A stretch of DNA of 64,000 nucleotides from Lachnospiraceae bacterium. GTDB lineage: Bacteria > Bacillota > Clostridia > Lachnospirales > Lachnospiraceae. This document shows positions 55,528-62,911 of this stretch, piece after piece. How positions within the stretch are numbered: the first letter of the stretch is position 1; every line of letters starts with the position of its first letter. The DNA lies in NCBI GenBank assembly GCA_011959285.1, contig BLLW01000001.1:1-64000 (forward strand). The letters run 5' to 3'. Made by a program: the position numbers and the translations under genes. The notes beneath the pieces are model-generated. The model searched no databases and was not told the origin of the DNA. It worked only from the letters and a program-made list of their open reading frames with translations.

Positions 55528-56121
55528 CTATCGGTAGCCTTCATCTTTCAGAATACCAACCAGCAAATCGGAATTTGCCTGTTCGTAAGGATTAAGTTCC
55601 TCGTAATACACAGGTCCCTTTTCAAGATCCTGATACCATTCCTGCTGGCTAAAATATATGTCGTTCTTGTCTCCTGGTTTAAAACGGTACCCATGGCGTG
55701 CATATATTAAATTGATACAGAATTGCAATTGATCAGGTCCTCCCTGCTCGTATAGCGCCCAGGCGTCAGCGTATGCTATGTGTTCTGTGGAACATCTGTC
55801 GTAAATAGTAGGCGCTTCCGTAGGGCATTCATCCGATCCAGGTGTCTCTTCTACATCAGGAACTTCGGATTCGGATGTCTCTTGGGCAGCAAAGCTATAG
55901 TGAGCGTGCACGATATAGCCGCAGAAGAGAAAAACCAGAAAAAAGGTTAAAATGAGAATGAGACCAATGATACAGACCATTTTTCTCCTGTTAATGCTGT
56001 AGTAGGTCTGCACATATAACCTGTCCTGGGAGTCCAGCAGGTATTCTGCATTTCTTCGTATTAAAAGTTCGGAATGCTTGTGCTGATCATTAAAGTCGAT
56101 GTTACAATAATGCTTGCTCAT
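55528..56121 (-). CDS. Membrane-anchored YARHG domain protein
   Basis: A 197-residue protein. The first 47 residues are polar and cytoplasmic, one membrane helix follows (about 48-72), then an acidic, Pro/Thr-rich linker and a C-terminal YARHG domain: CINLIYARHGYRFKPGD, QQEWYQDL and LNPYEQANSDLLVGIL. YARHG domains are extracellular and thought to bind cell-wall or surface material. First gene of the minus-strand operon, with a near-consensus promoter and palindrome upstream. It may be the surface sensor of the NTPase system; that is inference. Confidence 0.88.
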   Translation of the reverse strand: MSKHYCNIDFNDQHKHSELLIRRNAEYLLDSQDRLYVQTYYSINRRKMVCIIGLILILTFFLVFLFCGYIVHAHYSFAAQETSESEVPDVEETPGSDECPTEAPTIYDRCSTEHIAYADAWALYEQGGPDQLQFCINLIYARHGYRFKPGDKNDIYFSQQEWYQDLEKGPVYYEELNPYEQANSDLLVGILKDEGYR

Positions 56122-56168
56122 ATGGATTCTTCCTGCCCTCCTTTCCGATGAAAGTCTTTCTGGTTTTT

Positions 56169-56197
56169 ATGATATACCCACAAGAAGATTCTGTCAA
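56169..56197 (-). promoter_or_regulatory. Promoter of the YARHG-NTPase operon
   Basis: On the minus strand, TTGACA (56197-56192) and TATCAT (56174-56169) are 17 bases apart. It lies 48 bases upstream of the YARHG gene. The -35 box is perfect and the -10 has one mismatch. A palindrome sits just upstream at 56203-56232. Confidence 0.75.
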
Positions 56198-56202
56198 CAA
56201 AA

Positions 56203-56232
56203 ATGTAAAAATATATATAGTTATTTTTACAT
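56203..56232. promoter_or_regulatory. Palindrome between divergent promoters, candidate operator
   Basis: ATGTAAAAATA (56203-56213) and TATTTTTACAT (56222-56232) are perfect inverted arms of 11 bases with an 8-base centre. It is six bases from the -35 box of the minus promoter and about 112 bases from the -35 box of the divergent plus promoter. A likely binding site for the XRE-type regulator encoded at 56407 or for another dimeric factor. The remainder of 56122-56406 is very AT-rich. Confidence 0.55.
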
Positions 56233-56344
56233 AAATGATTAATTTGAGAAAAATACAAATGCTAAAACAAAGAATAAAGCTGAAAATAGTTAGATGAAAG
56301 AGAAATGATAATGAAAAAAATATAACATAAAATTTTCAATATGC

Positions 56345-56373
56345 TTGACATTTATAAGGTGGGTTATTATAAT
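56345..56373 (+). promoter_or_regulatory. Perfect consensus sigma-A promoter of the XRE-type regulator gene
   Basis: TTGACA (56345-56350), exactly 17 bases, TATAAT (56368-56373). Both hexamers are perfect. It lies 33 bases before ATG 56407 and inside the longer open frame from 56341, which shows that the longer frame is not the gene start. Confidence 0.88.
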
Positions 56374-56406
56374 GGTTACAACAAACAAAAACGGAGGACT
56401 CTTTTA

Positions 56407-56961
56407 ATGGGAAAACTCATTGAAGAAAGCCAGTACATTGATTCCTACGATGGAATTCCGGTGAAAGAAGTGCCGATTCTGGGTGATATTATAAAAGAAG
56501 GGCGCCAAAGACAAGGAATGACGCAGACTGAGTTTGCATACAAAACAAGTTCGACGAATGCGGAAATTTCACGTGCAGAAAATTCTGTCACCAAAAAACC
56601 ATCCCAGGAATTTCTGAAAAGAATTTCGCCGTATGTAGGATATGCGTATACGCAGTTGCTTCCCATTGCCGGATATAGTACAATGGAGAAGGAAACGATA
56701 TACTATAATACGCAAATGAAAAAGATAGATTATCTAGGTATTGTAGAAGATATTTACAGGGCAGACGCAGATTTGCTGGATGAACTCCATGAATTATATA
56801 AATTTGCAACGTGTGAAGATGCGAAGCTGCTGAAATTGTTGCTACAATCTATGCGATGCATATCAGCTTGCGGGGAAGAAATTCTTGACAAGAAGAAGGA
56901 AGCTTTTGTAGGTCTTAAAGCGTTTCTTCTCTCGTATTTACCAACGTTACTGGAAGACTGA
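56407..56961 (+). CDS. XRE-type HTH regulator, divergent from the NTPase operon
   Basis: A 184-residue protein with an XRE-like helix-turn-helix (about 25-80: LGDIIKEGRQRQGMTQTEFA, SSTNAEISRAENSVTKKPSQ) and a helical C-terminal domain with several Cys (about 100-184). The C-terminal part is not recognised. Start chosen at ATG 56407 with GGAGG nine bases upstream and a consensus promoter further up. It probably controls itself and the divergent YARHG-NTPase operon. Confidence 0.85.
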   Translation: MGKLIEESQYIDSYDGIPVKEVPILGDIIKEGRQRQGMTQTEFAYKTSSTNAEISRAENSVTKKPSQEFLKRISPYVGYAYTQLLPIAGYSTMEKETIYYNTQMKKIDYLGIVEDIYRADADLLDELHELYKFATCEDAKLLKLLLQSMRCISACGEEILDKKKEAFVGLKAFLLSYLPTLLED

Positions 56962-57073
56962 AACCAACATATCTTAGGATATGGGGATATAGGTGCGCTG
57001 CCTTCGGAGAAATTGGCAGATGTGCACAGCTTGAAACATCTAACAAACTTTCATCAGGGAAAGGAGTCTTTTT

Positions 57074-57562
57074 ATGCCGTACCAAAGAGAGCAGGGTTCT
57101 ACTTTGCGTAAGGCGGAACAGGCATTTTTAGATGTCCTTCAAGCGGACGGTTACAACGACATATCTATCAGGAATTTATGTGAGAGAGTGCTGGAACCAT
57201 ACCAAATTCGGATTTCAGAAATTTGTGTTAGGCAGCCGCGTTCCATTCCTGAAGATGCAGAGGGAGAAGGGGAATTTACGGAATATGATATGTGCAGTCT
57301 CCCATCTGTTGCACCAGACTGTAAGTACTTTGGATCTATGCAAGGATTCTTAGTATATATGGATCGGGTAATGTATGATTCACGTTGTGAGGAACAACTG
57401 ATAATTGCGGTCATGTTTCTTTTGATTGGGAAGCTGGACAAGGAATTGTTTAGGAAAATGACGGCACTTTCATCTGCAAATGAGTTGTACAAGGCGTATC
57501 CGGTTTTTTACAGGGCTGTCGTTACGATTGGTCAAGTCTTGAAAAAAGGTTCTGCCTTATGA
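57074..57562 (+). CDS. Hypothetical protein following the regulator
   Basis: A 162-residue soluble, mostly helical protein, not recognised. AAAGGAG lies seven bases upstream of the start. No membrane segment or signal peptide. A strong terminator follows 9 bases after its stop, so it ends the transcript begun at the regulator gene. The 112-base gap before it includes a small hairpin (CATATC-TTAG-GATATG, 56968-56983) without a T tract. It may be part of the same system as the NTPase genes. Confidence 0.65.
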   Translation: MPYQREQGSTLRKAEQAFLDVLQADGYNDISIRNLCERVLEPYQIRISEICVRQPRSIPEDAEGEGEFTEYDMCSLPSVAPDCKYFGSMQGFLVYMDRVMYDSRCEEQLIIAVMFLLIGKLDKELFRKMTALSSANELYKAYPVFYRAVVTIGQVLKKGSAL

Positions 57563-57570
57563 GGAAGAAG

Positions 57571-57612
57571 TTGCTCCGAAAGCGCGCTGCGCTTTTGGGG
57601 CAATTTCTTTTT
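57571..57612 (+). terminator. Strong rho-independent terminator
   Basis: A 15-bp stem with two G-T pairs and a 3-base loop (57571-57603) is followed by TTTCTTTTT. It ends the regulator transcript and separates it from the GDPD gene. Confidence 0.9.
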
Positions 57613-57619
57613 GGAAATC

Positions 57620-57649
57620 TTGTATCTTGGTATGAAAAAATGTTATTAT
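57620..57649 (+). promoter_or_regulatory. Weak candidate promoter of the GDPD gene
   Basis: TTGTAT (57620-57625), 18 bases, TATTAT (57644-57649) with an extended TGT before it. A further TATAAT lies at 57658-57663 without a -35 box. The position, after the terminator and before ATG 57708, makes a promoter expected here. Confidence 0.4.
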
Positions 57650-57707
57650 ATGGATTATATAATTTTAATTAGTGAGATGTCTTAGAAAACGAAAGGAACT
57701 TGCGGCG

Positions 57708-58457
57708 ATGAAAATATGGGCACACAGAGGATGCAGCTACGCATATCCCGAAAATACGCTTCAGGCGTTTGAAGCAGCATGCAGATATCCTATTACAGGA
57801 ATCGAACTGGATATTCAACTGTCCAAGGATGGGAAAATTGTGGTCATCCACGATGAAAAGGTAGATAGAACCACAAAGGCATCCGGAAGAGTCTTGGATT
57901 TTACATTGGAAGAGCTGAAGCGGCTTGAAATAGAATCACATCCGGACAAGGAAGGGGTCACACAGTATGCGCAGATACCTACAATTGAAGAGGTATTTGA
58001 GCTTGTAAAGCCACATTGCCTTAAACAAGGAATGCTAATTAACATTGAACTGAAAAACAGCGTGGTGCGTTATGAAGGCATGGAGGAGCTGATTTTAGAA
58101 ACGGTAAATGAATGGGGGATTCAGGATTATATTATTTATTCTTCATTTAATCAGGAGTCGATTAAAATGCTGAAAAAGAAAGAATCTTCTGTGAAAACCG
58201 GTATTTTGGCAGCATCGGCGTCAGACTGTCTTGCCTTTTCAGAAGCCAATCCGGTAGATGCGCTGCATCCATGCATAAAAAATCTGGATGTGGAAAACTT
58301 AGGGAAGAAGACCGGACTGCCGGTCAGAGCATGGAATATCAGGAAATATGAGCCGTTTTATCCTGATGGCGGGGAAGTTGAAATGCAGGATTTGGATGGG
58401 CTGGAGCGTATCGGCGTTACAGATATTTTTACGAATGTGCCGGAAAGATATTTGTAA
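57708..58457 (+). CDS. Glycerophosphodiester phosphodiesterase (GDPD)
   Basis: A 249-residue cytoplasmic GDPD: WAHRGCSYAYPENTLQAFEA with the catalytic HRG and Glu, GIELDIQLSKDGKIVVIHDE with ELD and HD, and LINIELKN. The family splits glycerophosphodiesters to glycerol-3-phosphate and an alcohol such as choline. A GTG at 57672 extends the frame, but ATG 57708 has AAGGAA nine bases upstream. With the LicD gene downstream it may feed phosphocholine or glycerol phosphate to surface decoration. Confidence 0.92.
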   Translation: MKIWAHRGCSYAYPENTLQAFEAACRYPITGIELDIQLSKDGKIVVIHDEKVDRTTKASGRVLDFTLEELKRLEIESHPDKEGVTQYAQIPTIEEVFELVKPHCLKQGMLINIELKNSVVRYEGMEELILETVNEWGIQDYIIYSSFNQESIKMLKKKESSVKTGILAASASDCLAFSEANPVDALHPCIKNLDVENLGKKTGLPVRAWNIRKYEPFYPDGGEVEMQDLDGLERIGVTDIFTNVPERYL

Positions 58458-58615
58458 GGGTGTAAAATATGAGTGGAAAACAATAGCAGAAAGTGTTATT
58501 ATATTAATTATATTGTTTAAATGGATCTACAAATGAATTAAATTTCGTAGCAATGTCCTATATACTAGCATTAGAAAGTGTTAGCACATGAAATAAATTA
58601 GTTTATGGAAGAGAA

Positions 58616-58675
58616 ATGAACATATAGCAACTGTAAAGAGTTACGTAGAAAATATAGCAGTGTGCATATGTTCAT
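58616..58675. repeat. Long inverted repeat upstream of the LicD gene
   Basis: ATGAACATAT (58616-58625) and ATATGTTCAT (58666-58675) are perfect arms; allowing one bulged base the stem extends inward by GCA/TGC. The loop is about 33-40 bases. The gap 58458-58742 also holds an 11-base direct repeat, AGAAAGTGTTA, at 58488-58498 and 58573-58583. It could be a leader hairpin or a protein site; no firm promoter is seen in this AT-rich stretch. Confidence 0.5.
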
Positions 58676-58742
58676 TCTTTAAGTTTTTAGAGATATGATG
58701 CTGCTTATTAAAATCAATAGAATTAGGAGAAGATAGCAGGAT

Positions 58743-59552
58743 ATGTTAGAATTGAGCCAAGAGCAACTTAGAAAGTTGCAGATGATCGAACTTGAACTGC
58801 TACAGGAGATAGATCGTATTTGCAGGAAGCATAATATTCATTATAATATTATAGCGGGCACGCTGCTTGGCGCAGTACGTCATGGTGGCTTTATTCCATG
58901 GGATGACGATGCGGATGTAGCGCTGCTGCGTCCAGAATATGAAAAATTTTGCAAAGTCTGTGAACTTGAATTGGATAAGGAAAGGTTTTACTTTCAGGAT
59001 CACAAGAATACGTCAGGGTATCGTTGGGGGTATGGGAAACTTCGAAGGAAAAATACTGTATTTTTGAGAGAGTACCAAGAGCATATGCCATATGAGCAGG
59101 GAGTATTTATAGATATATTTCCACTGGACTATGCGCCAAATAATTATTATGTGCGTTGCTTTCATAATTTTAAATGTTTTATATACCGAAAATTTTTTTG
59201 GTCAGAGGTTGGGAAAGCTGCAGATAAGAAGAAGTTTATGCGCGGTATATATAGAATGATGAGCAAAGTACCAGAAATTAAGTTAAAAAGTTCATTTAAT
59301 CGTTTTGTAAAAAAATCAAATAAAAAAAGGACGAATTGGGTACGTATTTTGACATTTCCAACGCCGAATAAGAAGTATGGATACCTTGTGAAATGGTATG
59401 AAGAATCAAGCGATATTGTGTTTGAGGGAGTGGCTTTTAGCGGGATTAAGGACTACGATGCTTATTTATCATTTAAGTTTGGCAACTATATGGAATTACC
59501 GCCAAAAGAAAACCGAAAAGTCCATCCTGTGAGTGATATACATTTAATTTAG
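58743..59552 (+). CDS. LicD family phosphotransferase
   Basis: A 269-residue LicD protein: IIAGTLLGAVRHGGFIPWDD followed by DADVALLRPEYEKF, which gives the GxxLG and DDD nucleotidyltransferase-type active site, then YGKLRRKNTVF and GVFIDIFPLDYAP. LicD enzymes transfer phosphocholine or other phospho-groups from CDP-donors to glycans or teichoic acids. The GDPD gene upstream and the cytidylyltransferase fusion at 48502 fit such chemistry. The group transferred is not determined. Confidence 0.92.
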   Translation: MLELSQEQLRKLQMIELELLQEIDRICRKHNIHYNIIAGTLLGAVRHGGFIPWDDDADVALLRPEYEKFCKVCELELDKERFYFQDHKNTSGYRWGYGKLRRKNTVFLREYQEHMPYEQGVFIDIFPLDYAPNNYYVRCFHNFKCFIYRKFFWSEVGKAADKKKFMRGIYRMMSKVPEIKLKSSFNRFVKKSNKKRTNWVRILTFPTPNKKYGYLVKWYEESSDIVFEGVAFSGIKDYDAYLSFKFGNYMELPPKENRKVHPVSDIHLI

Positions 59553-59594
59553 AATATATAAATATTTGTTTTAACGTTATGGAGTGGGGCTTTG

Positions 59595-60563
59595 ATGAAA
59601 AGGATTGAACCGTTGGTAAGTATTATTCTGCCTATTTATAATTCAAAAGAATACTTGAGAAAATGCTTGGAAAGCGTATGTGGACAAACTTATAAAAATT
59701 TAGAAATTATATGCATTGATGACGGTTCAACAGACGGGTCGGAAGTGATCTTGGATGAATTTGGCAAAAAGGATGAGCGAATTAAAATAGTGCATAAAGA
59801 AAATAATGGGGAAAGCAGTGCACGTAACGCCGGCTTAAAAATAATGTCGGGAAGTTATGTGGGATTTGTAGATTGTGACGATTGGATTGAAGCACAAATG
59901 TATGAAAAGCTTGTGCATGCTATGTTGGAACAGGATGTGGATATTGTAGCTGCTTCGTGGTATAAGGATATAGATACAGTTAGTCAAAAAATAGAAAACA
60001 GCGGGCAGGTAAAAAAAGAAGCATTTGGAAGAAATGAATTACTGAATTATATATATCAAAGGGATTCTTATAGAGGGTTTGCATATATGTGGAATAAACT
60101 CTATCGAAGAGAGTTGTTTTATGATAGAAAAGGAGAACTTATATTATTCCCTGAGGATTTAGCGCTGGGGGGGGATGTTTTATATTTAGCAAGATTAGCT
60201 TTTAATTCTAAAAGAGCATTTTATATTGATGAAGGGTTTTACCATTATTATCAAAGAAGTACATCGGGATGTCATACAACAGATCTTAAAAAGAGAATGG
60301 ATTGGATAGAGGCATATAGAAGAGTTATAGAATATGCGGTCAAAAATGGAACAGATGAAGCTGTATTAATATGGATAAAGCGATTTATGGCTTATCATAG
60401 CAGCAATGTAGCAGAATTAGCATATGTACAAAAGAACAAGAAAATTTTGGATCAATGTATAAACATAATGAAATGTTACTATAAAGAATATGTAAGTACA
60501 AATGGACAATATTCAGAAAGAATACAAAGATATAATCAAATATTAGAATATCGATTGGAGTAG
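59595..60563 (+). CDS. GT2 family glycosyltransferase
   Basis: A 322-residue GT-A enzyme: LVSIILPIYNSKEYLRKC, ICIDDGSTDGSE, KENNGESSARNAGL, FVDCDDWIEAQMY, and MWNKLYRRELFYD. ATG 59595 is preferred over TTG 59592, with GGAG/GGGG upstream. The second half is strongly AT-rich, unlike the main glycan locus. Confidence 0.9.
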   Translation: MKRIEPLVSIILPIYNSKEYLRKCLESVCGQTYKNLEIICIDDGSTDGSEVILDEFGKKDERIKIVHKENNGESSARNAGLKIMSGSYVGFVDCDDWIEAQMYEKLVHAMLEQDVDIVAASWYKDIDTVSQKIENSGQVKKEAFGRNELLNYIYQRDSYRGFAYMWNKLYRRELFYDRKGELILFPEDLALGGDVLYLARLAFNSKRAFYIDEGFYHYYQRSTSGCHTTDLKKRMDWIEAYRRVIEYAVKNGTDEAVLIWIKRFMAYHSSNVAELAYVQKNKKILDQCINIMKCYYKEYVSTNGQYSERIQRYNQILEYRLE

Positions 60564-60567
60564 AGCA

Positions 60568-61719
60568 ATGAAATGGATTAACAGAGGTCATGAATATGAT
60601 GATATGTATAAACAGATTGAAAATAAAAGTGCGTTTTATTTATTTGGCGCAGGAGATTACGGAAGACAATTTGTTAATATATTTGGCGGGGAAATTAATA
60701 TAAATTCATTTATTGATAACAGCGTAAAAAAACAAGGAACAAACATCGCCGGATTACCGTGTGTTGCCTTATCGGCTGTGGAACTAAAGCAAAATGAAGG
60801 AATAATAGTGACCATGTCGCAAATTGCCAGAACGGCTCCTGTCCAACAATTGTTGCAACTAGGATACAAGAGAAATGTAGATTTTTTCATTATAGAAGAA
60901 TTTATCTCCGTATATCATGTTTATAAGTATAATAAGGTATACTTTTCATCTATATCCTTTTTGCCAAGTACGGCATGTAATTTGAAATGTAGATATTGCT
61001 TAAATTTTAATCCATTTGCAAAGAAGTTTTATGTGAGGAAATGGGAAGATCTAGTTGAAGATGTTGATTTGTTTTTCTCGTGCGTAGATAGAATTATGCT
61101 TTTCCATGTAAGCGGAGGAGAGCCTTTGCTTTATGCACATACGGCTGATATTATAGAATATATTGATGGAAAATATGGAGATAGAATTGACACTTTAAGA
61201 ACAGTTACTAATGGAACGGTTGTTCCGACAGATGAAGTTTTGATAAAATTAAGCAGATGTGATCTTGAGATAGTTGTAGATGATTACAGGGAAGCGGTGC
61301 CGGAATACAATGATAATTTTGACAGATTAATAAAGAAATTAAAAGAATATAATATTAAGTATTATATTAATAGAGTAGATTCTTGGATTGATTTAGCGCC
61401 AGAAAGGACTGATTATGCAAGTATGACGGAGGACTGGCTGCTAAGGCATCGGGAACAATGTGGTCAGTCTTGGCAGGAATTAAGAAATGGGAAAATTTAT
61501 AATTGTAATTATGCAGCGTATGCAACTGTTGCCGGAATTGCAGGGGAAGAGGATGCAGAGGAAGCATATGACCTGCGTATGTACGATGAGAGCAAGCAAA
61601 AGGAATTGATAGAGTTTAGATTGGGATATAGCCAAAAAGGATATACAAATTTCTGTAAAAAATGCCGTGGATTTAAGACAGAAAATAATGAGGAGGTAAA
61701 GCCTGCAATACAGGCGTAG
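60568..61719 (+). CDS. Rossmann-radical SAM fusion protein
   Basis: A 383-residue protein. Residues 1 to about 115 are a small Rossmann-like module with AFYLFGAGDYGRQFVNIF (GAGDYG at 27-32), of the type added to sugar-modifying enzymes. From about 125 comes a radical SAM domain: TACNLKCRYC (Cys137, Cys141, Cys144) and FHVSGGEPLLY. C-terminal cysteines (CGQSW, YNCNYA, FCKKCRGF) may hold another cluster or close the barrel. It could modify a sugar or a lipid-linked intermediate. It begins 4 bases after the GT2 gene. Confidence 0.88.
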   Translation: MKWINRGHEYDDMYKQIENKSAFYLFGAGDYGRQFVNIFGGEININSFIDNSVKKQGTNIAGLPCVALSAVELKQNEGIIVTMSQIARTAPVQQLLQLGYKRNVDFFIIEEFISVYHVYKYNKVYFSSISFLPSTACNLKCRYCLNFNPFAKKFYVRKWEDLVEDVDLFFSCVDRIMLFHVSGGEPLLYAHTADIIEYIDGKYGDRIDTLRTVTNGTVVPTDEVLIKLSRCDLEIVVDDYREAVPEYNDNFDRLIKKLKEYNIKYYINRVDSWIDLAPERTDYASMTEDWLLRHREQCGQSWQELRNGKIYNCNYAAYATVAGIAGEEDAEEAYDLRMYDESKQKELIEFRLGYSQKGYTNFCKKCRGFKTENNEEVKPAIQA

Positions 61720-61725
61720 AGGAAG

Positions 61726-62875
61726 ATGGTAAAAACTATAGAATCATTTTATTCACCGATTAGAATCTCAGATTTAGTGGGGGGGGGGTAGTGAGCTATC
61801 ACGAGACGATTTAGGATTTATTTGTGGTGTTATTAAGAAATATGAACCCAAAAACATTGTGGAAATAGGTGTAAGTACAGGATGTACAAGTGCGGTTATC
61901 TTAAAGTGTATAGAGGAATTGGGACTGGAAAGTGAACTGCATTCTATAGACTTGGCATTAAAGTGCCATTTGAATGTGGAGAAGGAATGCGGCTATAAAC
62001 TTAAGGAAGCTTTTGCGTTTTTGGAAAAAACAACCAATGTGCATTTGATGCTGGGAAAAACGATTGCGGAAAGAATAGATGAAGTAGTAAAACATGGGAA
62101 AATTGACTTGTTGATTTTAGATACAACGCATTATTTGCCAGGTGAATTGTTGGATTTTTTAGTGTGCTATCCATATATGTCTGAAGAAGCAGTAGTTATT
62201 GTTGACGATTTAGCATTTGCGCATATTGGAGAAAGCAGGAGTGCAATTGCAACACCAGTATTGTTCAGTGCAATTGCGGCAAAGAAATTATTGCCTGAAA
62301 AGTGTGCAAAATTGAATATGGCAGGATTTGTTTTGGGTAGAGAAACAAAGCAATATATAGAGAATCTTTTTTATGCATTGGGCATGCCTTGGTCATATGA
62401 CATAGGCGAGAAAACCATGGAAGAATATAAAGAAAAAATATATAAAAACTATGATAAAGATAGTATACTTATTTTTGATAATGTGCTTGAGTTACAACAA
62501 AGAACTTTAGAGAACATGAAAAAAGCGCCAATAAAATTGAGAGAACTATTGATAGAATTAGATAATAAAAAGGAAATACTAATTTATGGGGCTGGGGCAA
62601 GGGGAACTGCTTTGAAGAAATTTTTGGAAGATAGAGGATACACAATAAAAGGGTTTGTAATTTCAGACGGCAGGGATAAGAAAGTAAGCTTACAACAGGA
62701 TTTGATATATAATTTATCAGAGGTAAAAGATGATGCGGAAAAATATAACATATTGGTTGCGCTTGCAGATCAAACTGTGCGGAAACAGTTGAAAGAAGCT
62801 GCAATAGATTATATTGATATTCCTAATTACCTGTTTCCCTTTATAAAAAGATATGCAGAGTACCTATATACATAA
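61726..62875 (+). CDS. SAM-dependent methyltransferase with C-terminal Rossmann module, frame broken at a G10 run
   Basis: Translation from ATG 61726 (GAGG just upstream) gives MVKTIESFYSPIRISDLVG and then meets TAG at 61789 after a run of ten G. With nine (or twelve) G the frame continues as GGGSELSRDDLGFICGVIKK and into IVEIGVSTGCTSAVILKC, the SAM-binding motif, giving about 382 residues. As read, only the part from GTG 61859 (338 residues) is open, which would start inside motif I. The middle has LLILDTTHYLPGELLD and VVIVDDLAFAH. The last 110 residues are another Rossmann module (ILIYGAGARGTALKKFLE). Either phase-variable, a true pseudogene, or a sequencing error. Confidence 0.75.
61779..61788 (+). 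repeat. Run of ten G inside the methyltransferase gene
   Basis: Ten consecutive G encode Gly residues near the N-terminus of the methyltransferase. One G fewer would restore the frame. Such tracts mutate by slippage and switch surface genes on and off in many bacteria. Confidence 0.9.
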
Positions 62876-62911
62876 GGGAAATTAATAATAAGATTAATAT
62901 GAGGTGTATTT

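Noticed and set aside
56341-56406. Upstream extension of the XRE-type regulator from ATG 56341
   Set aside because: A perfect sigma-A promoter occupies this stretch, so translation must begin downstream, at 56407.
61859-61891. GTG 61859 as the real start of the methyltransferase
   Set aside because: It falls inside the SAM-binding motif and would remove a conserved N-terminus that reads well upstream if the G run is one base shorter.
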